From an uncultured Massilia sp. (lineage in GTDB: Bacteria > Pseudomonadota > Gammaproteobacteria > Burkholderiales > Burkholderiaceae): a stretch of DNA of 64,000 bases. Position numbers and translations under genes: made by a program. Shown one piece after another: positions 16,223 to 24,031 of the stretch (position 1 is the stretch's first letter; the number at the start of each line of letters is the position of its first letter). The notes beneath the pieces were generated by a model. It did no database searches. It worked only from the letters and a program-made list of their open reading frames with translations, and had not been told where the DNA came from. The DNA is taken from positions 1-64,000 of the forward strand of contig CAMLMV010000007.1 in the NCBI GenBank assembly GCA_946481275.1, in the 5' to 3' direction.

Positions 16223-18634
16223 ATGCATACTGATACCACGCTCGACCACCAGCCCGTGGTCGCCCGCCTCGAAGATTTCGACACGTCATCCGGTTCGCTG
16301 CCGGAGCGGCTGCTGTTCAACAATCGGCCCTGGATCGTCCTGATGTGCCTGTTGCTGAGTGTGTTCCTCGGCTGGCAGGCCACGCGCCTCAGACTGAACG
16401 CAAGCTTCGAGAAGACCATCCCCACCAGTCACCCTTACATCGTCAACTATGTCGCCAACAAGGGTAACCTGGCCGGGCAGGGCAACGCGATCCGTGTTGC
16501 GGTGGAGACGACTGGCGCGTCGATCTTCGACAAGGATTACCTGGCCACCCTGCAGAAGCTCAACGACGACATTTATCTTCTTCCAGGCGTCGATCGTCCG
16601 TTCATGAAGTCGCTCTGGACCAGCAACACGCGCTGGGTGGCCGTGACCGAAGACGGGCTCGACGGCAATGTCGTGATCGGAGACAGCTATGATGGCAGTA
16701 CCGCCGCTCTTGCGGAGGTCAGGACCAACGTCGAACGCTCTGGCGAAATCGGGCAGCTGGTGGCCGCCGATTTCAAATCGAGCATCATCGTGGTGCCGCT
16801 GCTCGACAAGAATCCGCAGAACGGCCACGCCCTGAACTACGGCGAGCTGGGCCGTCATCTTGAAGCGCTGCGCGCCAAGTACCAGAGTCCGTCGGTGCGC
16901 ATCCATATCACCGGATTTGCGAAGGTGATGGGTGATCTGATCGAGGGCATGACCCAGGTGCTGGCGTTCTTTGGCATCGCGATCGGGATCTGCAGCGCTG
17001 TGCTGTATGGCTACACACGCTGCGTACGCAGCACCGCCCTGGTGGTCATGTGCTCGCTCATCGCCGTGGTCTGGCAATGCGGCCTCCTCGCGCTTGCCGG
17101 CTATGAACTGGATCCGTATTCGATCCTCGTGCCATTCCTGGTCTTCGCCATCGGCATGAGCCACGGCGCGCAAAAAATGAACGGCATCATGCAGGACGTG
17201 GGACGTGGCACGCACCGGACCGTCGCCGCACGCTACACCTTCCGCCGCCTGTTCGTGGCTGGCATGACGGCGCTGTTGTGCGACGCGGTCGGGTTCGCCG
17301 TACTGGCCCTGATCAAGATCCAGGTGATCCAGGACCTGGCTGCGGTGGCCAGTATCGGCGTCGCCGTCCTGATCTTTACCAACCTGGTGTTGCTACCCAT
17401 TCTCCTGTCGTACGTCGGTGTGAGCCGCCGCGCCGCGATCCGCAGCCTCCAGGTCGAAACCGAAGGAGCGGCTGGCGAGCGCGCCTGGCTGTGGCGCCAA
17501 CTCGATCATTTCACGCGGCGAGGCCCTGCGATCGCGGCCATCGTGATCGGCACGGGCATCAGCGTGGCGGGCTACATGGTGAGCCTGCACCTGAAGATCG
17601 GCGATCTCGATCCAGGGGCGCCGGAACTACGCGCCGATTCGCGATACAACCTCGACAACGATTTCATGGCCCGCAACTATGCGGCCAGCGCCGATATCCT
17701 GACGGTGATGGTGTCGACGCCGGAGGACCAGTGTACCCGCTACGCCAACCTTGCCAAGGTGGACGAACTCGCATGGCGGCTCGAGCAGCTCCCGGGCGTG
17801 GAGGCCACCAATTCGATGGCCGCGCTGTCCAGGATATCGATGGTCGGCTATAACGAAGGCAACCTGAAATGGTATGAACTCATTCCGAACGATGCCGCCC
17901 TCGGGGGTGTGCAGACGCGTGCGCCGCGCGAGCTGTTCAACCAGGGGTGCTCCTTCCTGTCGCTGTACGTCTACCTGAAGGACCACAAGGCCGAGACGCT
18001 GACACGGGTGGTGGACGAAACCGAGCGTTTCATTGCCGCCAACAAGAGCGACGGGGAGCGGTTCATGCTCGCGGCGGGTAGTGCAGGTATCGACGCGGCG
18101 ACCAATATCGTCGTCAAGAAGGCAATGCGCGAAATGCTGCTGTGGGTGTATGGCGCCGTGATCCTGTTGTGCTTCTTCACGTTCCGTTCCTGGCGCGCGG
18201 TCGTGTGCGCGGTGCTGCCGCTGGTCGTCACGTCGATCCTGTGCGAAGCGTTGATGGTATGGCTGGGGATGGGCGTGAAAGTGGCCACGCTGCCGGTCAT
18301 CGCGCTTGGCGTCGGCATCGGCGTGGACTACGCGCTGTACGTGCTGTCGGTCATGCTGGCCCGGCTGAAGGCAGGCGACACCCTGTCCGATGCCTATCAC
18401 CATGCGTTGCAGTTTACCGGTCGCGTCGTGTTGCTGACCGGGCTGACCCTTGCGCTCGCGGTTGCGACCTGGGCGTGGTCGCCCATCCGGTTCCAGGCAG
18501 ACATGGGTATCTTGCTGGCGTTTATGTTCGTCTGGAACATGCTCGGCGCGCTGATCCTGCTGCCCGCGCTGGCGTATTTCCTGCTGCCGGGCCGTAAATC
18601 GGTGCAGCCCTCGCCGGTCTGCGCGGCAGCGTAG
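16223..18634 (+). CDS. MMPL/RND-family inner-membrane transporter
   Basis: 803 residues, the MMPL/HpnN-like short RND type. There is one membrane helix near residues 30-50, a large periplasmic loop, five helices (about 230-400), a second loop and a final helix block (about 630-790). Duplicated RND motifs are visible, for example GVGIGVDYALYVLSVM in the second half. No fusion protein or TolC partner is adjacent. The partners are more likely the DUF1302 barrel, DUF1329 carrier and propeller encoded just upstream. Direction of transport (uptake of substrate, or export of lipids/toxic intermediates) cannot be read from sequence. Confidence 0.87.
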   Translation: MHTDTTLDHQPVVARLEDFDTSSGSLPERLLFNNRPWIVLMCLLLSVFLGWQATRLRLNASFEKTIPTSHPYIVNYVANKGNLAGQGNAIRVAVETTGASIFDKDYLATLQKLNDDIYLLPGVDRPFMKSLWTSNTRWVAVTEDGLDGNVVIGDSYDGSTAALAEVRTNVERSGEIGQLVAADFKSSIIVVPLLDKNPQNGHALNYGELGRHLEALRAKYQSPSVRIHITGFAKVMGDLIEGMTQVLAFFGIAIGICSAVLYGYTRCVRSTALVVMCSLIAVVWQCGLLALAGYELDPYSILVPFLVFAIGMSHGAQKMNGIMQDVGRGTHRTVAARYTFRRLFVAGMTALLCDAVGFAVLALIKIQVIQDLAAVASIGVAVLIFTNLVLLPILLSYVGVSRRAAIRSLQVETEGAAGERAWLWRQLDHFTRRGPAIAAIVIGTGISVAGYMVSLHLKIGDLDPGAPELRADSRYNLDNDFMARNYAASADILTVMVSTPEDQCTRYANLAKVDELAWRLEQLPGVEATNSMAALSRISMVGYNEGNLKWYELIPNDAALGGVQTRAPRELFNQGCSFLSLYVYLKDHKAETLTRVVDETERFIAANKSDGERFMLAAGSAGIDAATNIVVKKAMREMLLWVYGAVILLCFFTFRSWRAVVCAVLPLVVTSILCEALMVWLGMGVKVATLPVIALGVGIGVDYALYVLSVMLARLKAGDTLSDAYHHALQFTGRVVLLTGLTLALAVATWAWSPIRFQADMGILLAFMFVWNMLGALILLPALAYFLLPGRKSVQPSPVCAAA

Positions 18635-18654
18635 CCCTTCAAGGGATGGAACCC

Positions 18655-18726
18655 ATGAAGATCGTACGCGCTTGCGCCTGGGATTTGCTCTCACTGAATC
18701 GCCACGACAATCATAGACACTCCTGA
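18655..18726 (+). pseudogene. Start of a gene cut off by the IS3 remnant
   Basis: An ATG with AAGGGATGGA upstream begins 20 bases after the MMPL gene and runs only 23 codons. The frame enters the IS3-like left end at about 18,695 and stops at 18,724. This is consistent with a further operon gene whose body was lost when the element inserted and later rearranged. Confidence 0.45.
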
Positions 18727-18900
18727 GCCATAACTCTGGGTCAAGGAGAAGATATGAGTGGAAAGCGGTACACGGAGGAATTCAAGATCGCGGCGATCAA
18801 GCAGGTGGCCGAGCGCCTCGGGGTAAGCATGCACAGCCTCTACGCCTGGATGAAGCGCTACGGCGTGCCTGAAGAGGAGCGCAAGGCAGTGGATTCCCAG
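18695..18900 (+). mobile_element. IS3-family remnant: left end and truncated orfA
   Basis: TGAATCGCCACGAC followed by GACACTCCTGAG and GGTCAAGGAG resembles an IS3-type left end leading into orfA. The orfA frame starts at 18,754 (SGKRYTEEFKIAAIKQV, then AERLGVSMHSLYAWMKRYGV) and shows the IS3 helix-turn-helix. About 11 residues usual between those two blocks are missing, and homology ends near codon 49. Neither orfB nor a right inverted repeat is present. Confidence 0.7.
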
Positions 18901-19267
18901 GCAGGCTACAAGTTTCCCTTGAATACCAAACGACGCGTGAGCTGGGCCGGCGAGCCTGTCGAGTACTTGGAATGCGATAGCTTGCAGTCCCACGTCACGA
19001 AACTATATCGGGGACGCGGGCTTACGGGGCGGTTCGTCGCATAGCGGCCGACGCACCATGGCCTCAAGGCTGATCCAGCAAGGCGCCGACGTTGAAACCG
19101 TCCAGCTTCTGCTTGGACATGCCGAGCTCGATCATGTTCGCCCGTACTTACAGGTGTCACGAAAAAGGCTCGAAGAGATGTTCGCAGTACACCTTGATGG
19201 ACCGCGTTACAGTTTCTATGACAATCTCCAGCCAATTTCGATGGACTTGCCTATAACACGATTGTAA
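18901..19267 (+). pseudogene. C-terminal part of a tyrosine recombinase (integrase), frameshifted
   Basis: The first frame reads YKFPLNTKRRVSWAGEPVEY and CDSLQSHVTKLYR. The second frame continues with DAGLRGGSSHSGRRTMASRL, then VETVQLLLGHAELDHVRPYL. This gives the catalytic H-x-x-R box (HSGR), the LLGH box and a candidate nucleophile Tyr (19,148-19,150). The frames join at a GGGG run (19,010-19,013) where one extra G explains the shift. The N-terminal and core-binding domains, including the first catalytic Arg, are missing and replaced by transposase orfA. It is probably the dead integrase of the island. Confidence 0.75.
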
Positions 19268-19413
19268 AATTGCAAATACGAAATTTAAGTTGTAAGAATC
19301 TCGAGCCGAACCGCTACACGCCGGGTATTGAAGAGGAAAGCTGTACCTTTGTCGGTGCCCGATAGCTGGCCGGTTACCAGTTCAGCACGTTGAATAGTTT
19401 GGAGACTTGTCGA

Positions 19414-19791
19414 ATGCATTCCTTGAAGATTGCAATGATTGTTGGTTTGTTCGCCGTCGCTTCCGCCTGGGCGGGAGATCTTACTGGACCTCAGAATAAT
19501 GCCGTGAGATCGGCAAAGCAGTATCTTCGTGTAAAAGGCTTCTCACGGCAGGGACTTATCCAGCAACTCTCATCGGATGCAGGAAGCGGATATAACGTTA
19601 CCGACGCTACAGTAGCAGTGGATAGCTTAGATATCGACTGGAACGAACAAGCTGCCAGATCTGCAAAACAGTATCTAAAAATAATGGGCTTTTCGTGCAA
19701 AGGGCTCGTTCAGCAACTTTCTTCGGATGCGGGCGATGGATATACAGTGAATCAAGCAACTTATGGGGCAAAACAAGCAGGCGCTTGCTGA
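19414..19791 (+). CDS. Secreted Ltp-domain protein (two Ltp repeats)
   Basis: 125 residues. The signal peptide (MHSLKIAMIVGLF, cleavage after ASAWA) lacks a lipobox. Two tandem repeats of about 47 residues follow, each with A-x-R-S-A-K-Q-Y-L, then GFS, G-L-x-Q-Q-L-S-S-D-A-G and G-Y, matching the Ltp/host-cell-surface-exposed lipoprotein domain. In Streptococcus phage TP-J34 an Ltp protein blocks superinfecting phage DNA entry; in proteobacteria the role is untested. ATG 19,414 was chosen because TTGGAG lies 11 bases upstream and the signal peptide starts there. Local base composition is more AT-rich than the neighbours, consistent with foreign origin. Confidence 0.75.
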   Translation: MHSLKIAMIVGLFAVASAWAGDLTGPQNNAVRSAKQYLRVKGFSRQGLIQQLSSDAGSGYNVTDATVAVDSLDIDWNEQAARSAKQYLKIMGFSCKGLVQQLSSDAGDGYTVNQATYGAKQAGAC

Positions 19792-20211
19792 TAAGGTGGT
19801 CAAGGAAAAGCTGGACCACGGTTGCCGGCGCTGAATTGACAGACGCCTGTATGTGGCTCCCGAACGAACCGATCCTCGGTTGACGGAAAACGTTATAAAC
19901 CGTTTAGGAGTCGGCGGCGGTGGTACTTGGTCTACCGGCTTCCCAGATGTTGGTGCCACTGGTTATGCGTTTCGCTGACCAATAGCAACATCGCAATAGA
20001 CACCAGGGAAAATGCCATGAACGGGGAACAGATCCTGTCGCAGATGAGGCAGCTGCTGAACGCGCTTGCGGCGCAGCTGGGACGTCTATTGCCTTGGCTC
20101 TGATCGCGAGCCGACCGGCCTGTGTGGTGCTGTTCAGCGTCGCGTGTTGAACGGACTCATGCGGTGCAAAGTCCGGTGCAGAGCTAACTCTTTGATTCGT
20201 AAGATCCAAAA
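19792..20211. other. Intergenic stretch at the right end of the island
   Basis: Apart from one 28-codon open frame (20,017-20,103) I see no gene, tRNA or strong terminator in these 420 bases. They separate the Ltp gene from the attR-like repeat. Confidence 0.5.
20017..20103 (+). CDS. Possible 28-residue amphipathic small protein
   Basis: An ATG preceded by CCAGGGAA about 7 bases upstream opens a 28-codon frame. The product has a helical, Gln/Leu-rich pattern (ILSQMRQLLNALAAQL) ending in RLLPWL. It is too short to assign. It could be a leader or small membrane-active peptide, or chance. Only the ribosome site and amphipathic pattern support it. Confidence 0.25.
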   Translation: MNGEQILSQMRQLLNALAAQLGRLLPWL

Positions 20212-20259
20212 CGGCCTGCAAAGCCGTCTGGACGGGTTCGACTCCCGTCCTCGCCTCCA
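20212..20259 (+). repeat. attR-like repeat (duplicate of tRNA-Cys 3' half)
   Basis: 48 bases identical to 257-304 except one position (G at 20,230), in the same orientation, covering part of the anticodon arm through CCA. No 5' half of a tRNA precedes it, so it is not a functional tRNA gene. Confidence 0.88.
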
Positions 20260-20370
20260 TCCTGTCTGTAGATCAGCGCCACGCTTTAACGCTGTCGAAG
20301 ACGGTCTGAATCTCTCATTGGTCTATCGCGTGAGCGCAGCTAAATCAGCCGCGCGTCGACCATCCCGGAA

Positions 20371-20403
20371 AATGAAAAATGCCCCACACGCATGCGGGGC
20401 ATT
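20371..20403 (-). terminator. Rho-independent terminator of the pectate lyase operon
   Basis: On the minus strand AATGCCCC pairs with GGGGCATT (8 bp, 10-base loop), followed by a T-rich run (TTTTCATTTT). It begins 19 bases after the stop codon of the pectate lyase-esterase gene. Confidence 0.8.
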
Positions 20404-20421
20404 CCCAGTCTCGCGCTGTGC

Positions 20422-23400
20422 TTACGGCTGCGGATTCCAGCCCACACCGTTACCGTAGGCCGAGAATACCTTTGCGCGGGTCGCGAACCTGTCCGCAACG
20501 TCGCTATCGCTGAGCGCATAGCCACCCACGCGCATGCGCAGGTCGATCGGCGTGCCGGCCAGTGTCGTGCTGCCATACTCGCGCCAGCCGGAGCTGGCGT
20601 TTGGCACGGTCGGGTTCGGCGCAGGCTGGCCGTTCACGCCGAGGCCGGCCCACCCGGCGGCTGCGATGTGCGTATCCATCTTGCAGTTGATGAAGGCGAT
20701 GTTGTCCCAGGACGCGGTGCCGCCCGGGCTGCGCGCCAGGTAGGTGGCACCCGCCGGTATGTCGCCGTGATTGGGACCGGGGCCTGGACCATGGGTCAGC
20801 GTGCTGTTGAGGAACACGTAACCGATGTCGCTGGCGGACGGCACGCGGGCCTGCAGCACATAGCCGCCCCCGGTCGCGCTGGTACTGATGCCGACGCTGC
20901 GAATTTCGCTGTTCTCGAAGAGGGCAGCGTGGCTGCCGCCCCAGATGAAGTCGACGTTACCGGCCACGAGGGTATTGTAGAACCATGCCCAACCCTTCAG
21001 GTTCAGCGTGTCCTGCTCGCTGTAGAAGCTGGCGTTCTTCGCCACCAGGCGCGTGTCGCTGTTGAAGTACATCGTTTCCGCCTGGCCCGAGATCGACGGC
21101 GAGAGAATGGTCGTGTTTTTCAGGCTGAGATTATTGAGCACCAGCATGTCCGAAGACTCGATCAGCATCACCGCACGCCCGCCGGCCGGGGAACCGGTCG
21201 TGGTCGGCGACTGGCTCGCCCCGGTGCCCGGATTCAGGCTGTCGTTATTGGTGTAGCGGATCAGGACGCCGTCGCGGCTTTCGCCCCTGATCGTCACGTT
21301 GTCCTTGCCGTTCAAGAACAGCAGTTCATCGTACGTGCCGTTTTTCACGTTGACCGTCACCGGCGCGGTTTTCGAGAACTTCTGCATCGCGTAGTTCAGC
21401 GCGCCCTGCACCGTGCGGAAATCCGCAGCATCATCGTCGTCGTCGACCGTGACTGTGCTGGCGGTCGGTGCGGCCGCCTTCGTGGTGAACGACCAGCCGC
21501 CCAGCCTGCCGATGCCGACGAAAGGCGTGCCGCCCAGCGTGGTATTGGTGAATACGCCGTTTGCAATGGCGACGTAATATTCGGTCCCGTAGTTCAGCTT
21601 GCCGTTGTGCAGTGCAATCGTCGCCGTATTGCCGTCGATCCGGATCGGCGCCGTGTTCACGCGCCGAACGACGGTCTGCCCGGAATAGCCGATCGCGTCC
21701 GTCTCGCCGTGAGTACGGATCACGTCCACCAGGGTATCGTCGGCCATGCGGAAGATGCGGATGCTGCCGTTCGTGCCCAGCGTCGGCGGCCTGTCGAAGG
21801 TAAGCTTGAGTACGGTATCGATGTTGGCGGCGCCGGCCCGTGCGGCCGGAGCACTTGCGCCCCGGAGCAGGTAAGTCTGGGTTGGCTGGACGAATTGCGG
21901 CGCCACGCTGGCCGTGACGGTACGGGTGAGCGTGGATTCGGAACCGCTGGTGAACACGATGCTGGCGTTGCCGGCGGACAGCGGCGTCAGCGTGACGGTA
22001 TTCCCGCTGGCGACCGCGCTGACCACGTCCGGATTGCTGGAGCTGACGGCGAAGCTGTCGGCCGTTCCATCGGCGGCGACGGCGGTGACGGTAATGCGTG
22101 TCGGCGCATCACCCGCTTCCGCCGTGTAGGTGGGGGCGGATGGATTCAGGGTCAGCTGCACCGGCTTCATGCGCGGGTCGCCAACGTGCATGTCGTCGAT
22201 CTGGAACGACTTGTTGGTCGTGTACAGGCCGATCAGGCCGCGCTGCGCGAACGACGCATCGGTCACCGAGCCCATGTTCTTGCCGTCCAGGTAGACGGTG
22301 AGCTTGCTGCCGATCAGCTCGAAGCGCACGGTATAGAACTGGGCGTCCATGGCAATCGGCGACCTCGCCTGGGCCACGCGACTCAGCGAACCGTTCAGCA
22401 TCTTGGCGATCTCGACCTGGGTGCTGGTGGTGCTGCTCTGCACGTTCAGGCCGGCGCCATACCAGTTGCCGGCATCGACGTAGCGGGTGATCAGGTAGAG
22501 CTGCTTGGTGCTGGTGGCGCCGTTGGTCATCGGGCGGATGCGCGCCTCCAGGTAGTAGTCCGCGGACGCGACGCCGGCGAATGCGGCCGGCTTGACCAGG
22601 GCCAGCACGCCGCCGGTCGTGGCGGCCGTGTACTGCAACACCTTGCTGGCGCTGCCGGCTGCTTCCGGAACGACGCTGAAAGTCCCGTTTGGTCCCGCTA
22701 CGGGCTTCAGGTCCCATTTGCCGGTCGTACCGTTCTGGAAGTCGTCGCAGAAGTAGAGGCCGGTCGCGGGGCAGTTCAGGACGGGGCCCGTGTCGACGGT
22801 GACCTTGCCCGTGCCGGCGATCGACGTCGTCAGCTTTCCGCCTCCGGCCTGCGCCAGCGCATTCGCCTTGACCAGCGCGGCGGGGCGCGGCGTGTAGGCA
22901 TACGGCGGCGTCCACGTCGTCGCGTTCGACACGGCACACGCGCCCAGTGCCGCGCCGTTCAGCAGCGAGCCGGTGTCCCTGAAGGTGCCGGCGGTGGCGT
23001 CGCCGGGGTTCCGGATGACGCTGTCGCAGCCGGCGGCGCCCGCGATCTCGAACATGTTGGCGTTGGACAGGATCTTCGCACTGGTCCCCGGCCCCACGCT
23101 ATAGCTGTTCCTGTACACGTCGGCCGACTTGCCGCCTGTGTAGTAGTTGTTGAACAGGTGAACCTGGCCGAAGCGCACGCGTGGGGCGCGCGACTGGATG
23201 GCGCGGAACACGTTGTTGCTGAAGGTGACGCGCAGCTTGCCTTCGTCGGTGGCCGCCGAGCTGCTCGAGCCGACCAGGTTGTTCTTGTCGTGCTCGCCGA
23301 ACACGTTGTACGACACGGTCACGTAGTCGGACGCGTTGGTGATGTCGACGGCGCCATCGTGGCACTGTTTCGCGTGGCCGTTCTCGATGGGCAGGAAATT

Positions 23401-24000
23401 GTCCGTGACCGGGGCGTCGGTGAACGAGTTGTGGTCGATCCAGATGTGGTCCGAGCCCGAGATGCCGATCGCGTCATAGGCCGCGTTCCAGTTGCCGGTC
23501 GCGCCGTCGGTCGGATCCCAGATCGGTCCGACGTCGCATGGATTCTGGATCTTTAGGTTGCGGATGATGATCTGGCTCACGTTCGACAGGATGATATGGC
23601 CGTTGACGAGGCCGGCACTCGCGCCGTCGCCGATCAGCGTCGTATTGCTCTTGAGCCGGATGGCGCCGCGCGCAGACTGGTCGGCGGTCGAGGTGTATGG
23701 CTTGCCCTCGGTCATGTCGACGATGCCGGACAGCTTGATGATCTTCGGCGTCGTGCCGCCGTTGGCGATCGCGGCCAGCAGCTGGGCGCGGTTCGTGACG
23801 GTATAGACCTGGTCGGCGGTGGCGCTGGCGCCGGCCGTGGTGCCTCCGCCCTGGCTGGCCCAGCCATCTGGAGGTGCGGTCGCACGGGCGGGGTCGGTCG
23901 TCGCGCCATGTGCAATGGTCGCCATATTGCCTGCCGCGCACAGGGCGCCCGCAAGCAGGGCGGTCGCGCGCAGCGCCGCCTTGACGTTCAGGTGTCGCAT
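20422..24000 (-). CDS. Pectate lyase (PL1) - pectin methylesterase (CE8) fusion, secreted
   Basis: 1,192 residues. A signal peptide spans about 1-33. A PL1 domain (about 35-370) has WIDHNSF near 190 and RAPRVRFGQVHLFNNYY near 270, with the catalytic Arg. A lectin/LamG-like domain covers about 420-605 (CDDFQNGTTGKWDL, DDMHVGD), and Ig-like domains about 617-840. A CE8 pectinesterase domain runs from about 850 to the end (FRTVQGALNYA, QAETMYFNSD, SEQDTL, GNVDFIWGG, with the Asp pair). One chain could thus de-esterify pectin and cleave the freed polygalacturonate by beta-elimination. The start is ATG 24,000 with AAGGAG upstream. It is the last gene of the minus-strand pectin operon. Confidence 0.92.
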   Translation of the reverse strand: MRHLNVKAALRATALLAGALCAAGNMATIAHGATTDPARATAPPDGWASQGGGTTAGASATADQVYTVTNRAQLLAAIANGGTTPKIIKLSGIVDMTEGKPYTSTADQSARGAIRLKSNTTLIGDGASAGLVNGHIILSNVSQIIIRNLKIQNPCDVGPIWDPTDGATGNWNAAYDAIGISGSDHIWIDHNSFTDAPVTDNFLPIENGHAKQCHDGAVDITNASDYVTVSYNVFGEHDKNNLVGSSSSAATDEGKLRVTFSNNVFRAIQSRAPRVRFGQVHLFNNYYTGGKSADVYRNSYSVGPGTSAKILSNANMFEIAGAAGCDSVIRNPGDATAGTFRDTGSLLNGAALGACAVSNATTWTPPYAYTPRPAALVKANALAQAGGGKLTTSIAGTGKVTVDTGPVLNCPATGLYFCDDFQNGTTGKWDLKPVAGPNGTFSVVPEAAGSASKVLQYTAATTGGVLALVKPAAFAGVASADYYLEARIRPMTNGATSTKQLYLITRYVDAGNWYGAGLNVQSSTTSTQVEIAKMLNGSLSRVAQARSPIAMDAQFYTVRFELIGSKLTVYLDGKNMGSVTDASFAQRGLIGLYTTNKSFQIDDMHVGDPRMKPVQLTLNPSAPTYTAEAGDAPTRITVTAVAADGTADSFAVSSSNPDVVSAVASGNTVTLTPLSAGNASIVFTSGSESTLTRTVTASVAPQFVQPTQTYLLRGASAPAARAGAANIDTVLKLTFDRPPTLGTNGSIRIFRMADDTLVDVIRTHGETDAIGYSGQTVVRRVNTAPIRIDGNTATIALHNGKLNYGTEYYVAIANGVFTNTTLGGTPFVGIGRLGGWSFTTKAAAPTASTVTVDDDDDAADFRTVQGALNYAMQKFSKTAPVTVNVKNGTYDELLFLNGKDNVTIRGESRDGVLIRYTNNDSLNPGTGASQSPTTTGSPAGGRAVMLIESSDMLVLNNLSLKNTTILSPSISGQAETMYFNSDTRLVAKNASFYSEQDTLNLKGWAWFYNTLVAGNVDFIWGGSHAALFENSEIRSVGISTSATGGGYVLQARVPSASDIGYVFLNSTLTHGPGPGPNHGDIPAGATYLARSPGGTASWDNIAFINCKMDTHIAAAGWAGLGVNGQPAPNPTVPNASSGWREYGSTTLAGTPIDLRMRVGGYALSDSDVADRFATRAKVFSAYGNGVGWNPQP

Positions 24001-24031
24001 TCGGATTCTCCTTGAAAGGGACGGTCGTCGA

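Larger units (their letters stand above)
257..20259. mobile_element. tRNA-Cys genomic island (about 20 kb, integrase decayed)
   Basis: The segment is bounded by the intact tRNA-Cys 3' half (257-304) and a 48-base copy of it (20,212-20,259, 47/48 identical) in the same orientation, as left by tyrosine-recombinase integration into a tRNA gene. Inside are a broken tyrosine recombinase and IS3 remnant near the right end, several gene fragments (TonB receptor, sodium:solute symporter), two regulator/enzyme pairs, a 14-kb catabolic operon and an Ltp-domain gene. The native pectin locus begins just right of the second copy. The island reading follows from the repeats plus the integrase; excision is unlikely because the integrase is broken. 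Confidence 0.8.

Noticed and set aside
20212..20259. Second tRNA-Cys gene
   Set aside because: Only the 3' 48 bases are present, with no 5' acceptor strand or D-arm; interpreted as the attR duplicate.
20260..20371. tRNA-Leu expected after Gly-Cys in some tRNA operons
   Set aside because: No cloverleaf found between the attR-like repeat and the terminator, nor immediately after tRNA-Cys.
20392..23556. Plus-strand open frame of 1,054 codons opposite the pectate lyase gene
   Set aside because: Arg/Gly/Val-rich low-complexity translation with no motifs; it is the antisense of a well-supported gene in high-GC DNA.
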